A stretch of 15,530 nucleotides of DNA from 1-14-0-10-45-29 sp964532715 (GTDB taxonomy: Archaea; Micrarchaeota; Micrarchaeia; Anstonellales; Anstonellaceae): positions 1 to 15,530 of the forward strand of contig CAZHIX010000026.1 in the NCBI GenBank assembly GCA_964532715.1. The letters are read 5' to 3'. Below the pieces are notes generated by a model. It had not been told where the DNA came from. It ran no database searches and was given only the letters and a program-made list of their open reading frames with translations. A program made the translations under genes and the position numbers. This document shows, one piece after another, positions 5,753 to 12,793 of this stretch; position 1 is the first letter of the stretch; each line of letters starts with the position of its first letter.

Positions 5753-6349
5753 TTATTTTCTGAAATATGCTACAAATAGATCAGATAAGAATTTGCATAA
5801 GATAAGCACTATAATTGGATATGAACTTTCATAGCTCAAGTTCAAAACCAAATATGCATTGAGACCCGCAGACAACATAAAAATAAAGAACCATAATAAA
5901 AATGGAAGTATAGAACTTAAGATTTGCATCTTGGAGATGTCAAGAGCTTTTTGTATAGAATCTGTTTTTGAAACAAAAGAAAACTGATTGATTGCTTGAT
6001 TAATATAATACAACACAAGCATCTGAATAGCCAGATTTGAAAAAAACTCGGATAGATTTAGATTGGGAAGAATTAGAAAAAGCAAAATAAAACAACCAAA
6101 GACTATGAAGAGACCCAAAAGAAAAACTGCAAAACCGTTTTGTTCTTCGTATGGTGGAGATAGAAGTTTGCTTGGCCGTATATATCCTTTATGAAGAAAA
6201 CCGATAAACAAAAAAAAACTGTTCCAAAAGACATTGAAGATAAAAAGAAGTATTATAGTATTAATATTTTGTTCAGATATACCGCAAACAAAAAGGATGT
6301 TTAGAATGATAGTTTGAACAAATGGGACCGCGACATTTTTAGAATCCAT
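5753..6349 (-). CDS. Multi-span membrane protein of unknown function
   Basis: The start ATG 6349-6347 (198 residues) is preferred over an upstream TTG at 6364 because TTATAAA at 6378-6372 is centred about 26 bases before it and there is no ribosome site, suggesting a leaderless gene. Hydrophobic segments lie at about 8-26, 30-55, 78-105, 115-130, 145-170 and 175-192, so five or six membrane helices are likely. A polar stretch 'KGYIRPSKLLSPPYEEQNG' separates the second and third. The size and helix pattern resemble archaeal YIP1-like or DUF-type integral membrane proteins, but no diagnostic motif was recognised. It stands alone, and its stop is only 9 bases past structured repeat unit 2. Confidence 0.65.
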   Translation of the reverse strand: MDSKNVAVPFVQTIILNILFVCGISEQNINTIILLFIFNVFWNSFFLFIGFLHKGYIRPSKLLSPPYEEQNGFAVFLLGLFIVFGCFILLFLILPNLNLSEFFSNLAIQMLVLYYINQAINQFSFVSKTDSIQKALDISKMQILSSILPFLLWFFIFMLSAGLNAYLVLNLSYESSYPIIVLILCKFLSDLFVAYFRK

Positions 6350-6371
6350 TATGTTTAAATCCAAGTTTAAG

Positions 6372-6391
6372 TTTATAACTATTAGTTATAA
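6372..6391 (-). promoter_or_regulatory. TATA box overlapped by a 19-base palindrome
   Basis: TTATAACT-ATT-AGTTATAA at 6373-6391 is a perfect inverted repeat with 8-base arms. Its lower half contains the minus-strand TATA box (TTATAAA, 6378-6372) of the gene starting at 6349. A dimeric repressor bound here would block TBP/TFB. Because TATA sequence is itself partly symmetrical, part of the palindrome may be coincidental. Confidence 0.45.
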
Positions 6392-6439
6392 CACTCGCTT
6401 AGATAGGACTCGCCACCCAATGCACATTATTTTCATTCT

Positions 6440-6523
6440 CTAATTTATTTTTGCGATTATTACTACGTAATTCTTACCATATTTTTTCGCACATTTTGGA
6501 CATGTGGTGTACCACACATACAT
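6440..6523 (-). CDS. Possible 27-residue CxxC microprotein
   Basis: ATG 6523-6521 opens 27 codons (MYVWYTTCPKCAKKYGKNYV then VIIAKIN), ending TAG at 6442-6440. The core TCPKCAKKYG is typical of a zinc-ribbon knuckle, but only one CxxC is present, so metal binding would need a dimer or a partner. ATTTAAAC (6561-6554) could serve as a TATA box and would give a leader of about 9 bases. There is no ribosome site. It lies alone between the XRE gene and the membrane gene at 6349. It may be a real microprotein, the remnant of a longer zinc-ribbon protein, or chance. Confidence 0.33.
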   Translation of the reverse strand: MYVWYTTCPKCAKKYGKNYVVIIAKIN

Positions 6524-6571
6524 TTTTTCTATTTTGATTTTTTTAGAGTACATGTTTAAATAGAAAAAATA

Positions 6572-6760
6572 TCAAAAAATAAAAACATCTTCTATCTTGG
6601 ATTTGAGAGCTTTTGCAACATCATGCGCGAGTTTTAGAGAGGGATTGTATTTCCCCTGCTCTAAAAAAACTATGGTTTCACGCCTAACTTTTACTATGCG
6701 CGCAAGTTCATCTTGAGTTAAATCATGTCTTGCTCTAAGTTCTTTCATACGTGTTTTCAT
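6572..6760 (-). CDS. Small XRE/Cro-family HTH regulator
   Basis: The 62-residue protein is almost entirely a Cro/CI helix-turn-helix. It has 'ELRARHDLTQDELARIVKV' (about 7-25), the recognition helix 'RRETIVFLEQGKYNPS' (about 26-41), then 'LKLAHDVAKALKSKIEDVFIF', with the usual C-terminal pattern of the short YozG-like group. The ATG overlaps the stop of the upstream membrane gene by ATGA (6757-6760), so the two are co-translated. Such minimal XRE proteins beside a DUF2178-like membrane protein are a recurring archaeal and bacterial pair. Autoregulation through the repeats at 7374-7415 is likely but inferred. Confidence 0.88.
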   Translation of the reverse strand: MKTRMKELRARHDLTQDELARIVKVRRETIVFLEQGKYNPSLKLAHDVAKALKSKIEDVFIF

Positions 6761-7344
6761 TCAGCTTCGCCTTTTGAGAGCAAATAACGCTTTATCAGCG
6801 AATTTGAAATTAACATTGAAAACATTAAAACCCCCCCGAATTGCATAGTAGATAAAACCATAAAACCACTATAATCAAACCAGAGTAACAGAGAGATAAG
6901 CACGTAGTTAAACCACCACGAATAAGCTACAGATTTATTACTTAGTGCACGAGTTCGCTCATCATTAATTACGTCTGTGTTTCGTCTTTTTAATACAGTC
7001 CAAAAAATTATTATACCTATAATTAACCACATGAACAATAATGGAGTTACATCTTGACCTTGATTAAACACTACTATTAAAACAGCAGTGATACATGCAA
7101 TTGCAACTGTGAAAAGTACTTGTTTTATCTTCTCACCTTTTAGCATAAACGATAATGAAAATAGTGCAAACACAGATAATCCAAATGCAAGACGAGCATC
7201 AATAAATGCAGAAAACAAAATTAGTATAGATGCTATTAGAAGTAGATCATAACGCTCACGCACACAAGTTACATGCGAATTAGAGGTAGAAGCAGAATTT
7301 TGTGATTCCTGCTCATTTTTTTTCTTAACCAGATTTTTTTTCAT
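6757..7344 (-). CDS. Membrane protein, DUF2178-like, paired with XRE regulator
   Basis: The 195-residue product starts at ATG 7344-7342. An upstream in-frame TTG (7389) would read through the promoter. GGTGAG lies at 7353-7348, close to the start, and TATATAAC at 7384-7377 is a plausible TATA box. After a polar, Lys/Ser-rich N-terminus (about 1-40) come helices at about 38-55, 58-72, 83-98, 101-120, 145-163 and 168-186. The cytosolic segment RRNTDVINDERTRALSNKSV before a helix carries the 'DER..a..nks..yS' pattern typical of DUF2178-type partners of XRE regulators. Its function is unknown. A signal-sensing or antirepressor-like role toward the HTH protein is often assumed. The gene overlaps the regulator gene by 4 bases. 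Confidence 0.75.
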   Translation of the reverse strand: MKKNLVKKKNEQESQNSASTSNSHVTCVRERYDLLLIASILILFSAFIDARLAFGLSVFALFSLSFMLKGEKIKQVLFTVAIACITAVLIVVFNQGQDVTPLLFMWLIIGIIIFWTVLKRRNTDVINDERTRALSNKSVAYSWWFNYVLISLLLWFDYSGFMVLSTMQFGGVLMFSMLISNSLIKRYLLSKGEAE

Positions 7345-7373
7345 ATTCTCACCAGTTATATTTATACAACAAA

Positions 7374-7415
7374 ATGTTATATATTTCAATCATTATGTTA
7401 TAAATACATAACATA
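7374..7415. promoter_or_regulatory. Operator-like repeats around the promoter of the membrane/XRE pair
   Basis: TATGTTAT at 7394-7401 and ATAACATA at 7408-7415 form a perfect inverted repeat with a 6-base gap. A third half-site, ATGTTAT, lies at 7374-7380, 21 bases (two helical turns) from the first, in direct orientation. The third half-site overlaps the likely minus-strand TATA box. The arrangement fits binding of a small HTH dimer such as the XRE protein encoded downstream. Confidence 0.5.
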
Positions 7416-7497
7416 GGTTAATAAAGTAGTATGAAGCTACATCGTAGATTAAATGTTAAAAAAATACTGAAAAATTAGTTTTTAACCAATCTGACAA

Positions 7498-8076
7498 TCA
7501 CAGTTTTATTTCTTTAGACGCTATTTTCTGAATTACAGATGGATATGCTAAATGCTCATACCGTAATATTTTTTGAGATACTTCATCTGCATTTTTGCAC
7601 TCAGATATATCCACTTTTTTTTGATATAAGATTTTGCCACCGTCAAGAGTTGAGTCAACAAGATGAATTGTAAGCCCAGATACTTTTTCTTTTGCATCAA
7701 ATGCTTGTTTTTGAGCATCAAGACCTCTATATTTTGGAAGTAAAGAAGGATGAATATTGATAATTTTGAAATTATTAAGAATTTTTGATGAGTGAATTAC
7801 GCGCATATAACCTGCTAAAACTACTAAATCCGCAGAATAATGTAAAAGTTTTTCATAAATATAATTTTCAAATTCAGAGATTGATAAAAAATCTTTACGA
7901 TTTATCAAATACGAAGGTATTGAATGCTCTTTAGCAATTTTTAGTACAGGGGCATTTGTATTATCACAAATAAGAGCAAGCACGTTTGCATCACATTTTT
8001 TTGACTTTATGGCATTTAAAATTGCCAAAAAGTTTGAGCCCCTCCCAGATGCAAGAACTACAAGAGATAAAACCAT
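7498..8076 (-). CDS. purN: Phosphoribosylglycinamide formyltransferase
   Basis: PurN transfers the formyl group of 10-formyl-THF to GAR, the third step of purine synthesis. The 192 residues match the family length. The phosphate-binding ASGRGSN lies at 9-15, and the catalytic motif INIHPSLLPKYRG holds Asn107 and His109. HLVDSTLDGG places Asp145 where E. coli has Asp144. CDNTNAPVLKIA (about 38-49) and LAGYMRVI (about 87-94) complete the formyl-folate pocket. The start ATG 8076 lacks a clear ribosome site. TATA-like sequences lie at 8134-8125 and weakly at 8105-8098. The stop is followed by a T-run (ATTTTTTT, 7465-7458) as a probable terminator. Its need for 10-formyl-THF links it to folD and glyA in the same window. 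Confidence 0.95.
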   Translation of the reverse strand: MVLSLVVLASGRGSNFLAILNAIKSKKCDANVLALICDNTNAPVLKIAKEHSIPSYLINRKDFLSISEFENYIYEKLLHYSADLVVLAGYMRVIHSSKILNNFKIINIHPSLLPKYRGLDAQKQAFDAKEKVSGLTIHLVDSTLDGGKILYQKKVDISECKNADEVSQKILRYEHLAYPSVIQKIASKEIKL

Positions 8077-8142
8077 ATCTAGATGAGTATGCCAAAAAAG
8101 ATAAAGCTTGATGTGAGGTTTAACACTATATACTTTCTAAAT

Positions 8143-8245
8143 GATTGATAATTCAAAAAAACAACATCTGAGATAGATTGGCAACCCATAAAATCACTAA
8201 TCGATTGATAATTCAAAAAAATATTTGACGTAGAATGACAACCTA
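8143..8245. repeat. Pair of about 45-base direct repeats between kinase and purN
   Basis: GATTGATAATTCAAAAAAA occurs at 8143-8161 and exactly 60 bases later at 8203-8221. Each copy is followed by a second block, 8166-8188 and 8223-8245, identical at 17 of 23 positions. The gap between blocks differs by 3 bases. On the minus strand both copies keep one reading frame, coding G-C-(H/Q)-S-x-S and FLNYQS. A 36-codon frame from ATG 8189 covers only one copy, and the other copy has no start codon. The minus-strand T7 tracts (8161-8155 and 8221-8215) could also act as terminators for the kinase gene. Confidence 0.55.
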
Positions 8246-8259
8246 TTTGAGCTTACCAA

Positions 8260-8274
8260 TAAGCTGTTAGCTTA
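8260..8274 (-). terminator. Inverted repeat at the end of the kinase gene
   Basis: TAAGCT-GTT-AGCTTA (8260-8274) is a perfect 6-bp hairpin covering the kinase stop codon. With the T7 tracts further downstream it may help end the transcript. The hairpin has no adjacent T-run, so this is tentative. Confidence 0.3.
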
Positions 8275-9846
8275 ATAATCGTCCCATTTTTGCAATGTGA
8301 ATGTGAATTTTGTCCCCTTTGAAAGTTCACTTTGCACAGTTATATTTTCACCAAGCATATCTAATAAATCTTTTACAAAGACTAGGCCAAGCCCAGTATT
8401 TTTTTGAGAACGCATTTTTTCATCAAGAGTTTCGCTACCGATATGTTTTGCGTGATTGCTAAATATCAATTTTTGATCAGATTCGCTTATTCCTACACCT
8501 TCATCTTCAATACAAACAAGAATCTTCTCAGATTGAGAGTTGGCAGTTATCTTAACAGATTTAAAGTCTGGAGTAAACTTTATTGCATTGGATAAAAGAT
8601 TTCGAATTATTGTTGAGAGCATCATTGAATCAGTATTTACATACAATAGAGGCGAAACACGACAGTCAATTGATACATTTTTAGTCATAGATAATGGGCA
8701 CATGGCATCCGCTTCATTCATCGCAATTACACCTAAGTTTACTTTTTCATATTTCATATTGCCAGACATATTTATTTGAAGAAGAGACTTATTCAAAAGA
8801 TTTTTTAGATGGTCTGATGAGACACATAAAGCTTTTGAAAAAGAACCTAGAGTAGAAATGTCCTCATTTAGTTGATCTAAAATGAGTTGTCTATTTGGAG
8901 TATTTTTATCAAAAAGTATTTGCAAGTTTGTTAATATATCACTCACACTTACATCAAATAGTTTTGAGAGCATAATTGCAGGATTTAGATAGTTATTACT
9001 ATCGTGAACAAGTATTGAAAACATTTTTTCAAACATATCCCAAGTGGATTTGAGCTTTTTGTTCAGAGATTCCAAATCAGAGTAAGTATTTTCATATTTA
9101 GTTATATCCCGAATATACGCAAAAAGACGATTTGAATTTGGTGAAGATGGAACTATATCTAATTCAAAGTGTAAAAGTTCATGATTTAAGTTCAGTGAAT
9201 ATTTGATTGTTGATTTTTTGGATGTTTGCAAAGACCAGTGAACAGATGCAAGTATTTTGTCGCAAACGTCCTTTGGAAGAAGCTCGCATAAACCTTTTGA
9301 TAGATAATTAGTTGTGAGCAATTTTGAATCGTCCCCACCAACAAAGCGCATGATTTTGCCATCTTGATCTATTTCAAATATTAGGCCCGGATAATTTTGA
9401 AGAATCAGCTTATTTGCATTTGAATAAACAGATTCACACAATTTATTGAAAAGTGCACAAAAAACATTTTCGCTACCAAAAGTGATATTGGATAGAGAAA
9501 TATTATAGTTGGAAATGGATTGAGCGTGTTGTATTGAGATAGTTGAGGGGAGTATGAATAAAGTAGATGAATCAAATGAACTTATACCTATATTTGCAAA
9601 CAAATTATCTGATTGATTGAGGTTTAATATTGAAATGGCAGATTTGTTAGAATATAACACTTTTCCATCTTCACTAAATATAGCCATAGGCTCCTTAAAA
9701 TTTTCAAAAGTTTTAGTTATAGCTTTTTTCTCATAGAAAAGTTTATGCTTATTAAAAATATTTTTTAATGAACGCGATAGACGGCCAGAATCATTAAAAT
9801 GAGAAGATTGAGCCTGAGGTTTTGAATCATCTATTTGTTTTGCCAT
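8272..9846 (-). CDS. Cytosolic PAS-domain sensor histidine kinase
   Basis: The 524-residue protein has no membrane helix. The domain order is: a PAS-like region (about 45-140, 'FKEPMAIFSEDGKVLYSN'), a second PAS with PAC end (about 145-250, ending IRDITKYE), a coiled coil (about 252-275), HisKA with His281 in LVHDSNNYLNP, a long helical connector, and HATPase_c. The ATPase domain has the N-box NLLSNAIKF (416-424), G1 DEGVGI (448-453), F-box LIF and G2 TGLGL (484-488). The H-box differs from the usual HDLRNPL form. It should sense a cytosolic signal and phosphorylate an unlinked regulator, since no receiver gene is present in the window. ATG 9846 has only a weak upstream promoter (CTTATCTT near 9875). 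The gene lies between two folate/purine genes with gaps on both sides, so co-regulation is uncertain. Confidence 0.9.
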   Translation of the reverse strand: MAKQIDDSKPQAQSSHFNDSGRLSRSLKNIFNKHKLFYEKKAITKTFENFKEPMAIFSEDGKVLYSNKSAISILNLNQSDNLFANIGISSFDSSTLFILPSTISIQHAQSISNYNISLSNITFGSENVFCALFNKLCESVYSNANKLILQNYPGLIFEIDQDGKIMRFVGGDDSKLLTTNYLSKGLCELLPKDVCDKILASVHWSLQTSKKSTIKYSLNLNHELLHFELDIVPSSPNSNRLFAYIRDITKYENTYSDLESLNKKLKSTWDMFEKMFSILVHDSNNYLNPAIMLSKLFDVSVSDILTNLQILFDKNTPNRQLILDQLNEDISTLGSFSKALCVSSDHLKNLLNKSLLQINMSGNMKYEKVNLGVIAMNEADAMCPLSMTKNVSIDCRVSPLLYVNTDSMMLSTIIRNLLSNAIKFTPDFKSVKITANSQSEKILVCIEDEGVGISESDQKLIFSNHAKHIGSETLDEKMRSQKNTGLGLVFVKDLLDMLGENITVQSELSKGTKFTFTLQKWDDY

Positions 9847-9927
9847 TAGAAATCACATTTGATGATAGAAGATAAGCGGACAATAGACCGGTTGGAAGAT
9901 TACAATTATCGGTAGGTAATTAAAAAA

Positions 9928-10497
9928 TTATTTCTTTGAACACACGATTACACGACGCTCAGAAACTACGTGCGTTAATGCGACATCGTGAGATTCTACA
10001 GGTAAATTTTCATTAGAGATTGTATCATCATATGCAAGACCTATAGTTTCACATTTTGTTGAAGGCAAATATCGATCATAAAATCCAAGACCATACCCAA
10101 GCCTATACCCGTGAGCATCAAATGCTACACCCGGAACAAGAATGAGATTTATTTCTTCAGGTTTGCAAACTGTGCAACTGGACTTTGGTTCTAAAAGACC
10201 AAAACAGGAGGGCTCTAAGTCATCAAGTGAAGTTATGTAGTGTGCACTTATTTTTTTTGCCTCAGTATCAGTTCTTGGTAGAGCAACTTTTTTATTTGAA
10301 TTTAGAAGTTCTAGGATTATGTTTTTAGTTGGAACTTCAGAACCTCGTGCAAAATAGCACAAAATAGTTTTTGCTCTAATAAAACAAGGCAATGTTCTCA
10401 AATTGGAGAATATTTTTTGTTTGTCTTCATATCGCAATCTTGCATGGGCTTTTGCACGAAATTCTCCAAATTTTTTTCTAAGCTCTTCTTTATCCAT
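9928..10497 (-). CDS. 5-formyltetrahydrofolate cyclo-ligase (MTHFS)
   Basis: This enzyme uses ATP to convert 5-formyl-THF to 5,10-methenyl-THF, rescuing folate trapped by the side activity of serine hydroxymethyltransferase (encoded by glyA in this window). The 189 residues fit the family. N-terminal basic residues (KEELRKKFGEFR) and 'FARGSEVPT' (49-57) line the nucleotide site. LLEP (101-104) and 'LILVPGVAFDAHGYRLGYGLGFYDRYL' contain the hallmark GxRLGxGxGxYDR at 130-142. The gene is preceded by a TATA box about 25 bases before ATG 10497 with no ribosome site, so it has its own leaderless transcript, separate from the folC operon upstream. Confidence 0.93.
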   Translation of the reverse strand: MDKEELRKKFGEFRAKAHARLRYEDKQKIFSNLRTLPCFIRAKTILCYFARGSEVPTKNIILELLNSNKKVALPRTDTEAKKISAHYITSLDDLEPSCFGLLEPKSSCTVCKPEEINLILVPGVAFDAHGYRLGYGLGFYDRYLPSTKCETIGLAYDDTISNENLPVESHDVALTHVVSERRVIVCSKK

Positions 10498-10518
10498 GAA
10501 TATATATGGGAGTCAATG

Positions 10519-10526
10519 TTTATATC
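10519..10526 (-). promoter_or_regulatory. TATA box of the MTHFS gene, leaderless
   Basis: GATATAAA (10526-10519 on the minus strand) is centred about 25 bases before the ATG at 10497. The intergenic region upstream also contains a perfect 15-base palindrome, GCAAATTGAATTTGC at 10607-10621, between the folC stop and this promoter. Its role is unknown. Confidence 0.6.
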
Positions 10527-10654
10527 CATAATTACCAAATTTAACTATCAGATTGTGTTTTATCCCTGCATACTTTTTTGAAAAACAACAAAGCTTGCAC
10601 AAATCCGCAAATTGAATTTGCCTAAATTTTGCGTTTAATTGCACAGCAAACAGT

Positions 10655-11929
10655 TTAGCCCATTATTTTTGGACTAGATTCGCCAAATAACTCTTGTAGA
10701 AGATATATCGAACCACATATAAGTAATTTGGAATCATTGTTAGTTATTTTTTTTGCGTGCTTAAACGCAACATGCGCAGACTCAAAATAAAAAGTATTCA
10801 CAAAATCCAAAGACTTTGCACATTTTTCAAGTTCAGACGCACTTTGAGCTCTTTTGAATGGCAAAGAACAAAAAATTACATTCTTGAAATATTTGCTTAA
10901 AAGTTCAATCTCACTGCAATAGGGTTTATCTTTCATTGCACAGAACAAAACAGTGTCTTTGTTTTTTCTAAATTCAGTCTTTAACATTTGTTCTATTTCA
11001 TAAAATGCACCTAAATTGTGAGCGCAGTCAATTATTATTTTTGGATTCTTGCTCACTGTTTGCCAACGTCCATCAAGGGAAGTTTTTTCAAGACCAGAAA
11101 TTATAGTTTTAGCATCTACCCCAAGAAGATGCGAAGCAAAAGATGCGCACGCGCAATTTTTTGCTTGATAAATGGCAGAAGAATTTATTTTAGCAACTGC
11201 ATCTTGTAAAAATGAGAATTTTATATTAAACGAATTTTCGTCTTTTGATATTATAGAGTATTTATCACAAATGCAATAGAATTGCGCACCTTTATCATAT
11301 GCTAATTTTTCTAAAGCTTTGAAATCTTGTTTATTATTGCATCCACAAACCACAGGTTTATTTTTTCTCATTATTCCGGCTTTTTCATATGCAATTTTTT
11401 CAATAGTATTTCCAAGATGCAAAGTATGCTCAAGAGACACGTTTGTAATTATTGCGATTTTCGGATCACAGATATTAGTCGCATCAAGTCTGCCACCCAT
11501 GCCTATTTCAAGAACAGCCCAATCACATTTTTTTTGAGAAAAATATACAAATGCCATTGCAGTTATTAGTTCAAAAAAAGTTGGTTTTTCACTAAGGATT
11601 TTTGTCTTTTCATATACAAGTGAAAAAACAGATGCAAAATCTTTTTTTGATATTGGAGTTGAATTCAATTGAATTCGCTCACGAAATGAAAATATATGAG
11701 GAGATATAAACGAACCGGTGCATAGACCATTTGTTTGCAATATTTTAGATAAAAAATTTGTGGTTGAACCCTTTCCATTTGTACCACTAATTAATACTGA
11801 ACTAAAATTTTTCTGAGGATTATTAAAACCACTAAGAAGAGCACGTATGCGTTCAAGACCTGGCTTTGAACCAAATTTTGAAATTTGATTGAGTATCTTT
11901 ATTGCTTGAGAATATGAATATGAGGGCAT
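10655..11929 (-). CDS. folC: Folylpolyglutamate synthase / dihydrofolate synthase (Mur ligase family)
   Basis: FolC adds glutamate to folates by ATP-driven ligation. In many organisms it also makes dihydrofolate from dihydropteroate. The 424-residue protein shows the P-loop ISGTNGKGST (47-56), SPHI (76-79) and FRERI, then the Mur-ligase core EIGMGGRLDATN (141-152), TNVSLEHTLHLG (His168) and EKAGI, whose Lys183 is the carbamylated lysine of the family. IDCAHN (about 300) marks the C-terminal glutamate-ligase domain. It starts directly after the folD stop with no spacer (TAA then ATG 11929). GGGGATT inside folD serves as ribosome site. This is the last gene of the purB-glyA-folD-folC operon. 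In an archaeon it implies true folate polyglutamates or a related pterin, and substrate preference cannot be read from sequence. Confidence 0.93.
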   Translation of the reverse strand: MPSYSYSQAIKILNQISKFGSKPGLERIRALLSGFNNPQKNFSSVLISGTNGKGSTTNFLSKILQTNGLCTGSFISPHIFSFRERIQLNSTPISKKDFASVFSLVYEKTKILSEKPTFFELITAMAFVYFSQKKCDWAVLEIGMGGRLDATNICDPKIAIITNVSLEHTLHLGNTIEKIAYEKAGIMRKNKPVVCGCNNKQDFKALEKLAYDKGAQFYCICDKYSIISKDENSFNIKFSFLQDAVAKINSSAIYQAKNCACASFASHLLGVDAKTIISGLEKTSLDGRWQTVSKNPKIIIDCAHNLGAFYEIEQMLKTEFRKNKDTVLFCAMKDKPYCSEIELLSKYFKNVIFCSLPFKRAQSASELEKCAKSLDFVNTFYFESAHVAFKHAKKITNNDSKLLICGSIYLLQELFGESSPKIMG

Positions 11930-12775
11930 TTAATCCCCTTTTTGTAATTTGTAAGCTATTAGTGTATTTGCAATAAGAGATGCGACAGTCATTGGGCCTA
12001 CACCACCTGGGACTGGAGTAATGTAAGATGCGATTTTTTTTATTTGATCGAAATCTACATCCCCACAAACAGGACCATCTTGAGGGCGATTCATACCGAT
12101 GTCTATCACTACTGCTCCAGATTTCACCATGCCTTTTTTGATTAAAGAACATTTTCCAACTGCACCGAAGATGAAATCTGCGAGTTTGCAAATCTGGGCT
12201 AAGTTCTTGGTTTTAGAATGCGCAATTTGCACAGTAGCATCTTTATTTAAAAGAAGCATTGAAAGGGGTTTTCCGACGATATTTGAACGACCTATAACTA
12301 TACAGTTTTTAGATGCAACATCTAATTTGTAATCAGATAATAATCTCATAACACCGGCAGGAGTAGCGGCAATTATAAGCGGATCACCCATGAATAGACG
12401 CCCCATGTTGTAAGGACCAAAACCATCTACATCTTTTAGAGGATTTATCTTTTCTTGCAATTTTAACACATCTAAGTGTGAGGGAATAGGTACTTGGACT
12501 AATATTGCATGAACGTTTTTGTCTTTATTTAATTCATCTATTTTTTTTGATATGATATCTTGAGTTGAATTTTTATCAAATTCAAATGTAAGTGAGTTTA
12601 TTCCAACAGATTTGCATGCTTTTCGTTTTTTCTCAAGATAAATTGCAGATGCAGGATCGTCACCTACACGTATAAGTGCAAGTGTTGGAGTTATGCCAAG
12701 AGAAGATATTTCTGACTTTGATTCTTCAAGCCAAATAGTTGAAGATTTTTTTCCATCAAGTAAAATTGCAGACAT
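11930..12775 (-). CDS. folD: Methylene-THF dehydrogenase / methenyl-THF cyclohydrolase
   Basis: FolD oxidises 5,10-methylene-THF and hydrolyses methenyl-THF to 10-formyl-THF, the donor for PurN. ATG 12775 is preferred over a GTG at 12784 because GGTG (12787-12784) then acts as ribosome site with 8 bases to the ATG. The product has 281 residues. Catalytic Tyr46 and Lys50 lie in 'AIYLEKKRKAC', Gln94 in LVQVP, and Asp117 in LKDVDGFGPYNMGR. The usual His of DGFHPYN is Gly here. The NADP-binding GRSNIVGKP is at 162-170, followed by AHSKT, GDVDF and the C-terminal ITPVPGGVGPMT. It lies 18 bases after glyA and abuts folC. Confidence 0.96.
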   Translation of the reverse strand: MSAILLDGKKSSTIWLEESKSEISSLGITPTLALIRVGDDPASAIYLEKKRKACKSVGINSLTFEFDKNSTQDIISKKIDELNKDKNVHAILVQVPIPSHLDVLKLQEKINPLKDVDGFGPYNMGRLFMGDPLIIAATPAGVMRLLSDYKLDVASKNCIVIGRSNIVGKPLSMLLLNKDATVQIAHSKTKNLAQICKLADFIFGAVGKCSLIKKGMVKSGAVVIDIGMNRPQDGPVCGDVDFDQIKKIASYITPVPGGVGPMTVASLIANTLIAYKLQKGD

Positions 12776-12793
12776 AAAAAGCACCAGTTTTAT

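Noticed and set aside
5537..5834. Plus-strand ORFs starting inside or just after the tRNA (80 and 85 codons)
   Set aside because: They read through the tRNA T-arm and the structured repeats. The MRVQIPPDA start is a well-known artefact of tRNA 3' ends.
8082..8189. 36-codon minus-strand frame starting MGCQSISDVV
   Set aside because: No ribosome site and only a poor TATA candidate. It covers one of two repeats, so it is kept only as part of the repeat finding.
8137..8245. C/D-box sRNA or CRISPR explanation for the direct repeats
   Set aside because: No RTGATGA box in proper relation to CTGA, and only two imperfect copies without spacer structure.
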